NCBI RefSeq assembly: GCF_023115355.1
Contig: NZ_CP096019.1
Location: 2,170,001 to 2,234,000 of the forward strand
DNA from: Halocatena salina
Lineage (GTDB): Archaea > Halobacteriota > Halobacteria > Halobacteriales > Haloarculaceae
Length of the DNA stretch: 64,000 bases
Direction: 5' to 3'
The position numbers and the translations under genes were made by a program. Below, piece after piece: positions 8,747 through 15,693 of this stretch. The notes under the pieces are model-generated. The model was given only the letters and a program-made list of their open reading frames with translations, made no database searches and was not told where the DNA came from. The stretch's first letter is position 1, and each line of letters starts with the position of its first letter.

Positions 8747-9328
8747 CTAACTGTATCTGTTCTCCTGCCACGGGTTTGCGGTGTCCGAATATCCCCGTTT
8801 TTCCCAGTAGCCACGTTCGTGGTCGGTCAGAAACTCGATGCCGGTGACCCACTTTGCGCCCTTGTAGGCGTACTTGTGCGGTGTTACCACCCGAAGCGGC
8901 CCACCGTGTTCTTCGGAGAGTTCCGATCCGTCGAGTGCCCACGCGAACAACACGTCATCCCGCAAGCAATCAGACAACGGTAGCGACGTCGTATACCCAT
9001 CGAGCGCGGTGAACATGACGGATTCGGCAGCGTCAGTTACGCCAGCTCGTTCGGCGATCGTCGGGAATTTGACCCCCGTGAACTCACAGCCGAGGCGGCT
9101 CCACCCCGTCACACAGTGAAAGTCCTGCCGCTGTGTTTCGTGGGGAAGCGATCGAAACTCCGAGAGAGACAGCGATAGCTCGCGCTTGACTGCGCCGTCT
9201 ACGTGAAACTGCCACGTCTCGGGGTCCCACGAAGGAACACCGTCTTTCGAAAGCACCGGAAACGCCTCCGTTTCGCGTTGCCCCGGAGGTAATCGATCAC
9301 CACCGAACTCCTTATGAACCTCCGTCAT
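8747..9328 (-). CDS. Molybdopterin-dependent oxidoreductase, sulfite-oxidase fold
   Basis: The 193-residue protein is the catalytic sulfite-oxidase-type molybdopterin domain alone. The Mo-ligand cysteine is Cys72 in D-F-H-C-V-T-G-W-S-R, and the C-terminal Y-A-Y-K-G-A-K-W motif that contacts the pterin is present. No twin-arginine signal is seen, so unlike MsrP/YedY it is predicted to stay in the cytoplasm. The substrate is unknown. The ATG giving M-T-E-V-H-K is preferred; another ATG five codons upstream is possible. An AT-rich 200-base gap lies upstream with a plausible minus-strand TATA box (gatattttatt, about 9400-9410). Confidence 0.82.
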   Translation of the reverse strand: MTEVHKEFGGDRLPPGQRETEAFPVLSKDGVPSWDPETWQFHVDGAVKRELSLSLSEFRSLPHETQRQDFHCVTGWSRLGCEFTGVKFPTIAERAGVTDAAESVMFTALDGYTTSLPLSDCLRDDVLFAWALDGSELSEEHGGPLRVVTPHKYAYKGAKWVTGIEFLTDHERGYWEKRGYSDTANPWQENRYS

Positions 9329-9489
9329 ATCCGTACACTCCATACCGTCGATACGTCCCGAACACGGGTAGCTGCACCGGATCTGAACCAGACACTAATA
9401 AAATATCCTCGGATCGTTATTATTTAATAAAATTATAAGCAAATAATAAAAATATATTTTTTCGAACCGCAGGTGAGTTTTTGCGGTAG

Positions 9490-9518
9490 GGGGAATATTC
9501 CCCGTCAGAGTTATATAG
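9490..9518 (+). promoter_or_regulatory. Promoter with palindromic operator candidate, RHH gene
   Basis: The perfect 14-base palindrome ggggaatattcccc (9490-9503) is followed 7 bases later by the TATA box ttatatag (9511-9518). The TATA centre is about 30 bases before the ATG at 9544, as expected for a leaderless haloarchaeal transcript. The palindrome covers the BRE-proximal region. The same ten-base core, gggaatattc, recurs upstream of the next gene at 9806-9815, making it a candidate operator for the ribbon-helix-helix protein encoded here. Confidence 0.55.
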
Positions 9519-9543
9519 TCGACTATCAAACCGTCGAATATCT

Positions 9544-9756
9544 ATGCCAAAGATGGAGATCACGATACCGGAACATCTCGAAATGCAGATCACGCAGTTG
9601 GTCGATCAGGGTGAGTTCATTAACCGTGAAGAGGCGATCGAGGATCTGTTGGCAGCGGGCGTACGGGCGTACAAAACGAGCGGTCCGATGGATGAAGACG
9701 ATCAAGGATTCGAAGACGACGGGATGATGGGACACGACGACGAATACGTGTTCTGA
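9544..9756 (+). CDS. Ribbon-helix-helix (CopG/MetJ-type) transcriptional regulator
   Basis: The 70-residue product has a ribbon-helix-helix fold: a beta-strand M-E-I-T-I-P at residues 4-9, a helix around E-H-L-E-M-Q-I-T-Q-L-V-D, the turn G-E-F-I-N-R-E-E (23-30) and a second helix E-A-I-E-D-L-L-A-A-G-V-R-A. The last 25 residues are an acidic tail with many Asp and Glu. Such proteins bind palindromic DNA as dimers through the paired strands. A perfect palindrome just upstream of its TATA box and a second copy before the next gene suggest autoregulation and control of the neighbour. Cofactor or ligand is unknown. Confidence 0.85.
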   Translation: MPKMEITIPEHLEMQITQLVDQGEFINREEAIEDLLAAGVRAYKTSGPMDEDDQGFEDDGMMGHDDEYVF

Positions 9757-9805
9757 CATGATGGCTCTCGAAGCGGTGGTGAATCGTTCCACGGGTGGTG
9801 TCCCA

Positions 9806-9829
9806 GGGAATATTCGAGGTAACGTTTAA
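9806..9829 (+). promoter_or_regulatory. Promoter with second copy of the gggaatattc motif
   Basis: The ten-base sequence gggaatattc (9806-9815) repeats the core of the 9490-9503 palindrome. A TATA-like gtttaag lies at about 9824-9830, roughly 28 bases before the ATG of the UPF0058 gene at 9855. The motif sits about 9 bases upstream of the TATA box here and 7 bases upstream in the RHH promoter, so the geometry is almost the same. Confidence 0.5.
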
Positions 9830-9854
9830 GCCCACAACGCGATTTATTTCACCC

Positions 9855-10133
9855 ATGCATAAAGACGAGCTTCTTGAGTTACACCAGCAGATGGTGATTA
9901 TCATGGAGTATTTCCGTGGACAGGAGGGCATCAACAGCGCGCTGTTCGATCCGTACGATGGTCTCGATGTCTCGCCCGATGACGTTCACAAATCGAAAAG
10001 CGAGCACAAACACGCCGTATTCGTCCTCGGGAACGCGCTTGCGACTGCGATGAGCGAAGACGAGTTTTCGAGCGCGGGACGGATCGGTAAGCGGATGCAG
10101 GAGCTCGCGGACGACGCCGAGCGGAAATTGTAG
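9855..10133 (+). CDS. UPF0058 family protein
   Basis: The 92-residue product begins M-H-K-D-E-L-L-E-L-H-Q-Q-M and is predicted to be all alpha-helical. It matches the archaeal UPF0058 family, whose members are about 90 residues long and have no established function. The frame remains open 20 codons upstream, but the ATG at 9855 fits both the family start and the TATA box at about 9826. The gene is preceded by a motif shared with the upstream RHH regulator, so the two may be co-regulated. Confidence 0.85.
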   Translation: MHKDELLELHQQMVIIMEYFRGQEGINSALFDPYDGLDVSPDDVHKSKSEHKHAVFVLGNALATAMSEDEFSSAGRIGKRMQELADDAERKL

Positions 10134-10201
10134 CCACCTTTTTCGTGCGTTCGATCACGCCGGCCGACAGGGTTTTGGTAGCGTCGCAAGCACTCTCCGT
10201 A

Positions 10202-10915
10202 ATGTATCACAGACATGATGCGGAGTCATATCAGGAGATCGACCGATGGGAACGAGGCGTCGGTTGGATCGCCCATCCCGAAGAGGATGGGGTGCGGGCA
10301 AGCCACGCGATCGTCGGGAACGACGGTGACGTGTGGGTGATCGATCCCCTCGACGCGCCGGGTGTAGACGAGTTACTCGGTGAGCTTGGGGCGGTTGCGG
10401 GCGTGGCAGTGTTGTCGAACTATCATGCACGGGATGCTGGTGTCGTTGCGGCTCGTCACGACGTGCCGGTGTATCTTCCTCAGTGGATGGATCGTGTCGC
10501 AGAGCGGGTCGATGCACCCATCGAACGCTACGCTCAGACGCTCGGAAGTTCCGGCTTCGTCGTCCACCGATGCAGTCCGCTACCGGGATGGCAAGAGGGG
10601 ATCGCCTACCGTCAGTCCGACCGGACGCTGTACGCGCCCGACGTGCTCGGAACTGGTACTGACTGGACAGTGGGCAGAGAACGGATCGCGCTGTTCCTCC
10701 TCGCCCGGTTGTTTCCCCCGACTGTGTTGGAGCAGTTCGCTCCCGAGCGGGTGCTCGTCGGTCACGGAGTGGGTGTTTTCGAGGACGCGTCGGTTGCACT
10801 CGAGGATGCGCTCACTGGGGCACGCCGTCGGTTCCTGACTGCTCTTCGGTCGTCGGGCATCAAACAGCTCCGGGCGCTGGTCGGGGCGTGGAGGAGGTCA
10901 AATCCGATGGTTTGA
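10202..10915 (+). CDS. Metallo-beta-lactamase-like protein with degenerate metal site
   Basis: The 237-residue product starts at the ATG giving M-Y-H-R-H-D (the open frame extends 19 codons further but without support). Strand-turn patterns such as S-H-A-I-V-G-N-D-G-D-V-W-V-I-D-P-L and V-A-V-L-S-N-Y-H-A-R-D-A resemble the metallo-beta-lactamase fold, where the second segment would normally read H-x-H-x-D-H. Here only part of that motif is present (N-Y-H-A-R-D-A). A later V-L-V-G-H-G-V-G matches the family's C-terminal histidine region. It may have lost metal-dependent hydrolysis. It is followed closely by an unknown gene on the same strand. Confidence 0.6.
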   Translation: MYHRHDAESYQEIDRWERGVGWIAHPEEDGVRASHAIVGNDGDVWVIDPLDAPGVDELLGELGAVAGVAVLSNYHARDAGVVAARHDVPVYLPQWMDRVAERVDAPIERYAQTLGSSGFVVHRCSPLPGWQEGIAYRQSDRTLYAPDVLGTGTDWTVGRERIALFLLARLFPPTVLEQFAPERVLVGHGVGVFEDASVALEDALTGARRRFLTALRSSGIKQLRALVGAWRRSNPMV

Positions 10916-10951
10916 GTGTGTGTAGCGAGTACGGCCGCCAAGAAGATCGGT

Positions 10952-11323
10952 ATGGTTACAGAACGTATCACGGACGGTCGTCGGATCGGGGAGTTGCTGT
11001 CGAGCGAACTGAGCGCCCGGAGTGACAGTCCGCTGTCAGTGCTGTCCGTTACGGACGCCGATACGGACGCCGAGGCAAGCGAGGCAGGGACGTACGCCTA
11101 CGCCATCACTCGCGAGGACGACGCGACACGACTCGCGGAAGCGTTCGTGCATCCCGACCGTCTCCGGCTCGAATTCCGAACCGAGCTTGATGCCGTTTCG
11201 ACGGCCGTCTCATCGACACCACTCCGCGCACGCCCGAAAGACGATCCGCCACGGCTGCTCGTGTTCCTCTCTGACGGTGCTGCCGTCAAACACGTCCTCC
11301 CAGCCGTTGCCGCGGCCGTATAA
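10952..11323 (+). CDS. Conserved haloarchaeal hypothetical protein
   Basis: The 123-residue product from the ATG at 10952 (M-V-T-E-R-I-T-D-G-R-R-I-G-E-L-L) is acidic and mixed alpha/beta, ending in a hydrophobic segment V-L-P-A-V-A-A-A-V. I did not recognise the family. The first half pairs an N-terminal helix with the strand L-S-V-L-S-V-T-D-A-D; the C-terminal half has R-L-L-V-F-L-S-D-G-A-A-V-K-H. It lies 36 bases after the MBL-like gene and 59 bases before pyrF, all on the plus strand, but nothing in it points to pyrimidine metabolism. Confidence 0.6.
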   Translation: MVTERITDGRRIGELLSSELSARSDSPLSVLSVTDADTDAEASEAGTYAYAITREDDATRLAEAFVHPDRLRLEFRTELDAVSTAVSSTPLRARPKDDPPRLLVFLSDGAAVKHVLPAVAAAV

Positions 11324-11382
11324 CCGACAGCAGCGCCGCCCGAGACAGAAAGCCCCTAATCACCACCGACGAAAGTCGGGGT

Positions 11383-12171
11383 ATGTTCTTCGACCGTCTC
11401 CGCGAGCGCATCGACACGATCGACAGTGTTGTCTGTGTCGGGCTGGATCCGGATCCCGGACGACTCCCCGATCACCTGCGCGACCACGAGCTACCCAGAT
11501 GGGCGTTCAACCGGCGGATCATCGACGCCACCCACGAACACGCAGCCGCCTACAAGCCCAACGCGGCCTTCTATGAGGATTCCAAGGGCTGGCGAGCGCT
11601 CATCGAGACGATCGCGTACGCCCACGGAAAGGACGTTCCTGTCGTGCTCGACGCCAAACGGGCGGATATCGGCAACACTGCGCGGCAGTACGCCACGCTA
11701 CTCGACGATGCCGACGCCATCACGGCGAACCCCTACATGGGCCGAGACTCCGTCGAGCCGTTCCTATCCCGGGCTGACAAGGGAGTGTTCCTCCTCTGTC
11801 GGACGTCAAACACGGGCGGTACGGATCTCCAAGCGCTGGAACTCGCCGGTGGCGAAACGGTGTACGAGCGGGTTGCGACGCTCGCAGACGAGTGGAATGA
11901 GCACGACAACGTCGGTTTGGTCGTCGGGGCGACCGCACCGGAAGAACTAGAGGCGTTGCGTTCTCGGGTTCCGGCGCTTCCGTTTCTCGTTCCCGGCGTC
12001 GGTGCTCAGGGCGGCGACGCACAAGCGGCCGTCGAGTTCGGACTGGCCGACGGCGCGGGACTCGTCAATTCCTCGCGGGGCATCATCTTCGCCGGTGAGG
12101 GCGAAGCGTTCGCGGACGCCGCTGGCAACGCCGCGAAACGACTCAAGCGTCGGTTGAATCAACACCGGTGA
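11383..12171 (+). CDS. pyrF: Orotidine 5'-phosphate decarboxylase (PyrF)
   Basis: The 262-residue TIM-barrel enzyme catalyses the last step of UMP synthesis. It has the V-G-L-D-P-D-P start of the barrel, a lysine at Y-K-P-N-A-A-F-Y-E, and the catalytic D-A-K-R-A-D-I-G-N-T array, with the Asp-Lys-Asp charge network intact. The C-terminal P-G-V-G-A-Q-G-G phosphate-binding loop and the N-S-S-R-G-I-I-F motif are present. The length and motifs match the longer (pyrF type 2) class rather than the roughly 215-residue archaeal class. It converges with a small zinc-finger gene 10 bases downstream. Confidence 0.95.
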   Translation: MFFDRLRERIDTIDSVVCVGLDPDPGRLPDHLRDHELPRWAFNRRIIDATHEHAAAYKPNAAFYEDSKGWRALIETIAYAHGKDVPVVLDAKRADIGNTARQYATLLDDADAITANPYMGRDSVEPFLSRADKGVFLLCRTSNTGGTDLQALELAGGETVYERVATLADEWNEHDNVGLVVGATAPEELEALRSRVPALPFLVPGVGAQGGDAQAAVEFGLADGAGLVNSSRGIIFAGEGEAFADAAGNAAKRLKRRLNQHR

Positions 12172-12181
12172 GAACGCCGTA

Positions 12182-12373
12182 TCACACCCGATACGTATCG
12201 ACGTCGTCGGGTTGGCGTGTGTCGTCGTCGGTCGGTTCGACCTCCGTGAGACAGTCCGTACAGAACCCCGACGCCTCGTCGTAATGGCGCTCACAGACGA
12301 GTCGACCACACCGATCACAGCCGTCGACGATCTCGTTTTGGGTACACAGTTCACACAGCCCGGACACACTCAT
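12182..12373 (-). CDS. Small zinc-finger protein
   Basis: The 63-residue protein has eight putative zinc ligands: Cys7/Cys10, Cys19/Cys22, Cys27/His30 and Cys38/Cys41. The spacing (C-x2-C, x8, C-x2-C, x4, C-x2-H, x7, C-x2-C) could hold two zinc ions in a cross-brace arrangement like B-box or AN1-type fingers. The C-terminal third is acidic and probably disordered. Haloarchaea encode many such small zinc-finger proteins, mostly of unknown function. It is divergent from the membrane J-domain gene across 56 bases and convergent with pyrF. Confidence 0.8.
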   Translation of the reverse strand: MSVSGLCELCTQNEIVDGCDRCGRLVCERHYDEASGFCTDCLTEVEPTDDDTRQPDDVDTYRV

Positions 12374-12429
12374 GCGACTAGGTAGCAGCTATCACGATAA
12401 GTACTCACCGCTGCTCATTCGCTGCGATC

Positions 12430-13029
12430 ATGTCATATAACTTGGAAAAACCGAAAGTGAGAACGGTCATCAGCGAATACGAGGCGGTAGTGGAGCGTAA
12501 TCAGCTCGTTATGGGGCTTGCGATCGTGTTTGCGGGGTTAGCCGTAATAGTGGCGTTAGCTGCGATCGCTCACGCCCCGGTCGTCGGCATCCTCGCGTTG
12601 CTGTTCGGTACGGTCGCGTATTTCATGTGGTATCAAGCGTCCGGGCGACTCACACGGCGGCTCTACCGGACGGTCGAGAATCGGGCGCGCTCCAACGACG
12701 GACGTGCAGAACGCGGTGGATTCGGTGCTGGTCCCCGAGAGACTCGGCGTGGACGAACTCGCGGTGGCTTTGGCCGGAGTCGGCGACGAAGGACGGACGA
12801 CCGCCGCAGGCACAACCGGACGAGAGACAACCGTGCTGATGTCGTGAACCAGTCGGGCCTGACGAACGCCCAAGCCTACGATATCCTCGATATCGATCCC
12901 GACGTCGAAGAGTCAGCGGTCAAGGAGGCCTACCGCGAGAAGGTCAAAGACGTTCATCCGGACACGGAAAACGGGAGTGAAGAAGCATTCAAACGAGTGA
13001 ACGAGGCGTACGAACGGCTCACGAACTGA
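12430..13029 (+). CDS. Membrane-anchored J-domain (DnaJ-like) protein
   Basis: The 199-residue protein has two hydrophobic helices at about residues 27-48 and 50-70, then a strongly basic Arg/Gly-rich linker (about 80-138). A C-terminal J domain covers about 144-199 with the H-P-D motif at 176-178 (V-H-P-D-T). The H-P-D triad is what stimulates the Hsp70 ATPase, so this should recruit DnaK to the membrane. The Gly/Phe and zinc-finger regions of a full DnaJ are absent. The J domain at the C-terminus behind the membrane anchor and the Arg-rich linker is an uncommon arrangement. Confidence 0.88.
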   Translation: MSYNLEKPKVRTVISEYEAVVERNQLVMGLAIVFAGLAVIVALAAIAHAPVVGILALLFGTVAYFMWYQASGRLTRRLYRTVENRARSNDGRAERGGFGAGPRETRRGRTRGGFGRSRRRRTDDRRRHNRTRDNRADVVNQSGLTNAQAYDILDIDPDVEESAVKEAYREKVKDVHPDTENGSEEAFKRVNEAYERLTN

Positions 13030-13074
13030 ACCACGTATCAACGTCTTCTTCGGGGAATACGAGCTACGTCCAGT

Positions 13075-13746
13075 ATGCAAGCATTGGCAATCGACATCGA
13101 CGGCACACTGACACGCGCTGACGGGTCGCTCGATCCGCGGGTGATCGATCCGCTCCGGACGTGGCCCGATCCGGTCGTCGTTGCGACTGGGAAAGCCCTC
13201 CCGTATCCGGTCGGTCTCTGTGAGTTCGTCGGCATTCCCGTCCGCATCATCGCGGAAAACGGGGGTGCGGTGTATCTCGCAGACGACGATTTGCTTGAGT
13301 TCACCGGTGATCGAGAACGCGCCCAGCGAGTGATCAAGCGATACACCGACGAAGGCCACTCGCTAGGGTGGGGATCGGTGGATTTCGTGAACCGGTGGCG
13401 AGAGACCGAACTCGCGGTCAACATCGACCAGCAACTCGAACCGCTAGAGGAGATCGCAACCGATGAGGGAATGCGGGTGTTCGATACGGGATATGCCTAC
13501 CACGTGACGGCACCGACCGTCGACAAAGGGGTGGGGTTACGGACGGTGGGCACGCGGTTGGATATCGATCCGTCATCGTTTGCGGTGATCGGTGATTCGG
13601 AAAACGACGCCGCGATGTTCGATCTCGCTGGCGTGTCCTACGCCGTGGCCAATGGCGACGACACGGCCAAGGCAGCGGCCGATCACATCACTGAAGCGAC
13701 GTACGCTGACGGAATGCTCGAAGCGCTCGAAGCACTCCGTGAATGA
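13075..13746 (+). CDS. Phosphoglycolate phosphatase, archaeal HAD type
   Basis: The 223-residue HAD-superfamily protein has motif I D-I-D-G-T-L-T at residues 7-13 (nucleophile and general-acid Asp), motif II A-T-G-K near residue 38, and motif IV G-D-S-E-N-D-A-A-M-F near residue 169. The cap type (IIB) and length match archaeal phosphoglycolate phosphatases related to the Thermoplasma enzyme and to sucrose-phosphate phosphatases. The expected role is removal of 2-phosphoglycolate, though other sugar phosphates are possible. It is 45 bases behind the J-domain gene and ends before a hairpin that also marks the next promoter. Confidence 0.85.
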   Translation: MQALAIDIDGTLTRADGSLDPRVIDPLRTWPDPVVVATGKALPYPVGLCEFVGIPVRIIAENGGAVYLADDDLLEFTGDRERAQRVIKRYTDEGHSLGWGSVDFVNRWRETELAVNIDQQLEPLEEIATDEGMRVFDTGYAYHVTAPTVDKGVGLRTVGTRLDIDPSSFAVIGDSENDAAMFDLAGVSYAVANGDDTAKAAADHITEATYADGMLEALEALRE

Positions 13747-13752
13747 ACGTAT

Positions 13753-13788
13753 GGTTTCCCACGGCCCACGGGCGGGAAACCTTTTATT
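13753..13788 (+). promoter_or_regulatory. Inverted repeat over the BRE/TATA of the GTPase gene (or a gph terminator)
   Basis: Arms ggtttccc (13753-13760) and gggaaacc (13774-13781) are perfect 8-base inverted repeats separated by 13 bases, and are followed by ttttatt. The ttttatt is about 25-30 bases before the ATG at 13812 and so reads as a TATA box with the second arm as its BRE. The same hairpin plus T-run could also end the upstream phosphatase transcript. Both readings fit the sequence. Confidence 0.45.
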
Positions 13789-13811
13789 CGATCGACCGTT
13801 AGCAGCTATCA

Positions 13812-15413
13812 ATGACCCCTGACCGGGCCGCGCTCGATCGAGCACTTGAGCGCGGAGAGCAGGAGGGCGGCAGCATCGAGTTCAAGGAACGGCTCACGCG
13901 GGAGGTACATCTCGCTGACGGTCGACTCGAAAGTCTCGTCGCACAACTGCGCCACCGCGTTCTTTCTGGTGATGGGAAAGCGACGTATGTGGTCGGTGCG
14001 ACTGACGATGGCGGTCTCGCTGGTATCGCTCCGGAGACGTTTTCCGAATCGATGGACGTGCTTTCATTGCTCGCCGAGGAAGCCGGAGCGCACATCGAAG
14101 ACGTACAGACGTGGGGTGTCGGCGATGAGGGTCGGGTCGGCATCGCCACGATACGGGAGGGTGCGATGCTCGATACTGACGACGAGCACATCGTGGTCGG
14201 CACTGCAGGCCACGTCGACCACGGCAAAAGCACGCTCGTCGGATCGCTCGTCACGGGACGCCCCGACGACGGTGACGGTGATCGACGGAGCTTCTTGGAC
14301 GTTCAACCCCACGAGGTCGAGCGCGGGCTGTCGGCAGATCTGTCGTATGGCGTCTACGGATTCGATGAAGACGGGCCGATACGGACGGACAACCCCCACC
14401 GGAAGCAGGACCGCGCGCAGGTCGTCGGAGCCGCAGACCGATTGGTGTCGTTCGTCGACACAGTGGGTCACGAGCCGTGGCTCCGGACGACGATTCGTGG
14501 TCTCGTCGGCCAGAAGCTCGATTATGGACTGTTGACGATCGCGGCCGACGACGGTCCGACCAAAACGACGCGTGAACACCTCGGCATTCTGCTTGCAACC
14601 GAGCTACCGACAGTCGTTGCCATCACGAAGGCCGACATCGTCTCCGAGGACCGCGTTCGGGAGGTCGAACGCTCGGTTGAGCGGCTGTTGCGAGACGCCG
14701 ATCGCTCGCCGCTATCGATCGAACGCCACGGCGTCGAAGCAGCGATCGAGGAAATCTCCGAAACGGTGGTGCCTATCGTTACGACCAGTGCTGTCACCAT
14801 GGACGGTCTCTCTGTACTCGATGAACTGTTCGAGCGGCTGCCCAAAACCGCAGACGGGACCGGCGAGTTCTCGATGTATATCGATCGCACGTACAAAGTT
14901 ACGGGTGTCGGAGCCGTCGTCTCCGGAACGATCCGATCTGGAACTGTCGCCGCAGGCGACGAGCTTCAGATCGGACCGATGACTGATGGTTCGTTCCGCG
15001 ACGTCGAAGTTCGATCGATAGAGATGCATTACCACCGCGTCGACGAGGTTGATGCGGGTCGTATCGTCGGGATCGCGCTCAAAGGCATCGACGAGAGCGC
15101 GATCAAACGCGGGATGGTACTGCTGCCGCGGACTGCCGATCCGACACCAGTCAGGGAGTTCGATGCTGAAGTGATGGTGTTAAACCACCCGACGCGCATC
15201 AACGACGGCTACGAACCTGTCGTCCACGTCGAAACGGTGAGTGAAGCGGCTGCGTTCTACCCCTCGGATCGCCAACTGCTTCCAGGCGACACCGGTCAGG
15301 CGCGCGTGCGATTCAAATTCAGACCGTACGTGATCGAAGAAGGCCAACGGTTCGTGTTCCGTGAAGGTCGGAGCAAAGGTGTGGGAACGATCACTGACGT
15401 GTCTGAAGGTTAA
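13812..15413 (+). CDS. GTPBP1-like translational GTPase
   Basis: The 533-residue protein has an N-terminal extension of about 125 residues and then an EF-Tu-type GTPase domain. G1 is G-H-V-D-H-G-K-S-T at about 133-141, G3 is D-T-V-G-H-E near 218 and G4 is T-K-A-D near 275. Two beta-barrel domains follow (G-A-V-V-S-G-T near 370 and the C-terminal Q-A-R-V-R-F-K-F region). This architecture matches the GTPBP1/GTPBP2 family found in archaea and animals rather than EF-1A or SelB. Animal relatives act in ribosome rescue and mRNA decay; the archaeal role is not settled. It stands alone with its own promoter. Confidence 0.85.
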   Translation: MTPDRAALDRALERGEQEGGSIEFKERLTREVHLADGRLESLVAQLRHRVLSGDGKATYVVGATDDGGLAGIAPETFSESMDVLSLLAEEAGAHIEDVQTWGVGDEGRVGIATIREGAMLDTDDEHIVVGTAGHVDHGKSTLVGSLVTGRPDDGDGDRRSFLDVQPHEVERGLSADLSYGVYGFDEDGPIRTDNPHRKQDRAQVVGAADRLVSFVDTVGHEPWLRTTIRGLVGQKLDYGLLTIAADDGPTKTTREHLGILLATELPTVVAITKADIVSEDRVREVERSVERLLRDADRSPLSIERHGVEAAIEEISETVVPIVTTSAVTMDGLSVLDELFERLPKTADGTGEFSMYIDRTYKVTGVGAVVSGTIRSGTVAAGDELQIGPMTDGSFRDVEVRSIEMHYHRVDEVDAGRIVGIALKGIDESAIKRGMVLLPRTADPTPVREFDAEVMVLNHPTRINDGYEPVVHVETVSEAAAFYPSDRQLLPGDTGQARVRFKFRPYVIEEGQRFVFREGRSKGVGTITDVSEG

Positions 15414-15593
15414 TTTTACTGTGTTCGGCAGGCAAGCGGCTGTAACTGGACCCGAATAACGCGCCGTTTCACGCGCGATTTGGGGTCGTATCGGACTAAG
15501 ACAGCCGTATATGACGATTTGATAGAATGGTGAGAACCGTTATTCGCTTACAGCCACACAAAGGAGTACAGAGCACGCTCCGAATGCGGTGCA

Positions 15594-15614
15594 CTCACGA
15601 CCTGATGTCGTGAG
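15594..15614. repeat. Perfect hairpin in the 253-base gap before the HTH_10 gene
   Basis: Arms ctcacgac (15594-15601) and gtcgtgag (15607-15614) are perfect 8-base inverted repeats around a 5-base loop. No run of T follows, so it does not look like a terminator. A TATA-like gtatatgac lies about 90 bases upstream near 15507-15515. The gap 15414-15666 holds no convincing ORF; the longest, starting at 15529, is 28 codons. Confidence 0.4.
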
Positions 15615-15693
15615 ATCGGCTGTGACGTCGTTATGAGCCGCGTGCTGGGAACTGAGTCGGTGTAACGTGTTCGGATTGATTGCCAACCAAATT

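Noticed and set aside
9395-9475. The strongly AT-rich stretch as a replication origin
   Set aside because: No origin-recognition-box repeats and no orc1/cdc6 gene are nearby. It fits a divergent promoter region.
15500-15620. A possible C/D box small RNA
   Set aside because: C- and D-box-like words (atgacga, ctga) are imperfect and at unsuitable spacing, so I kept only the hairpin.
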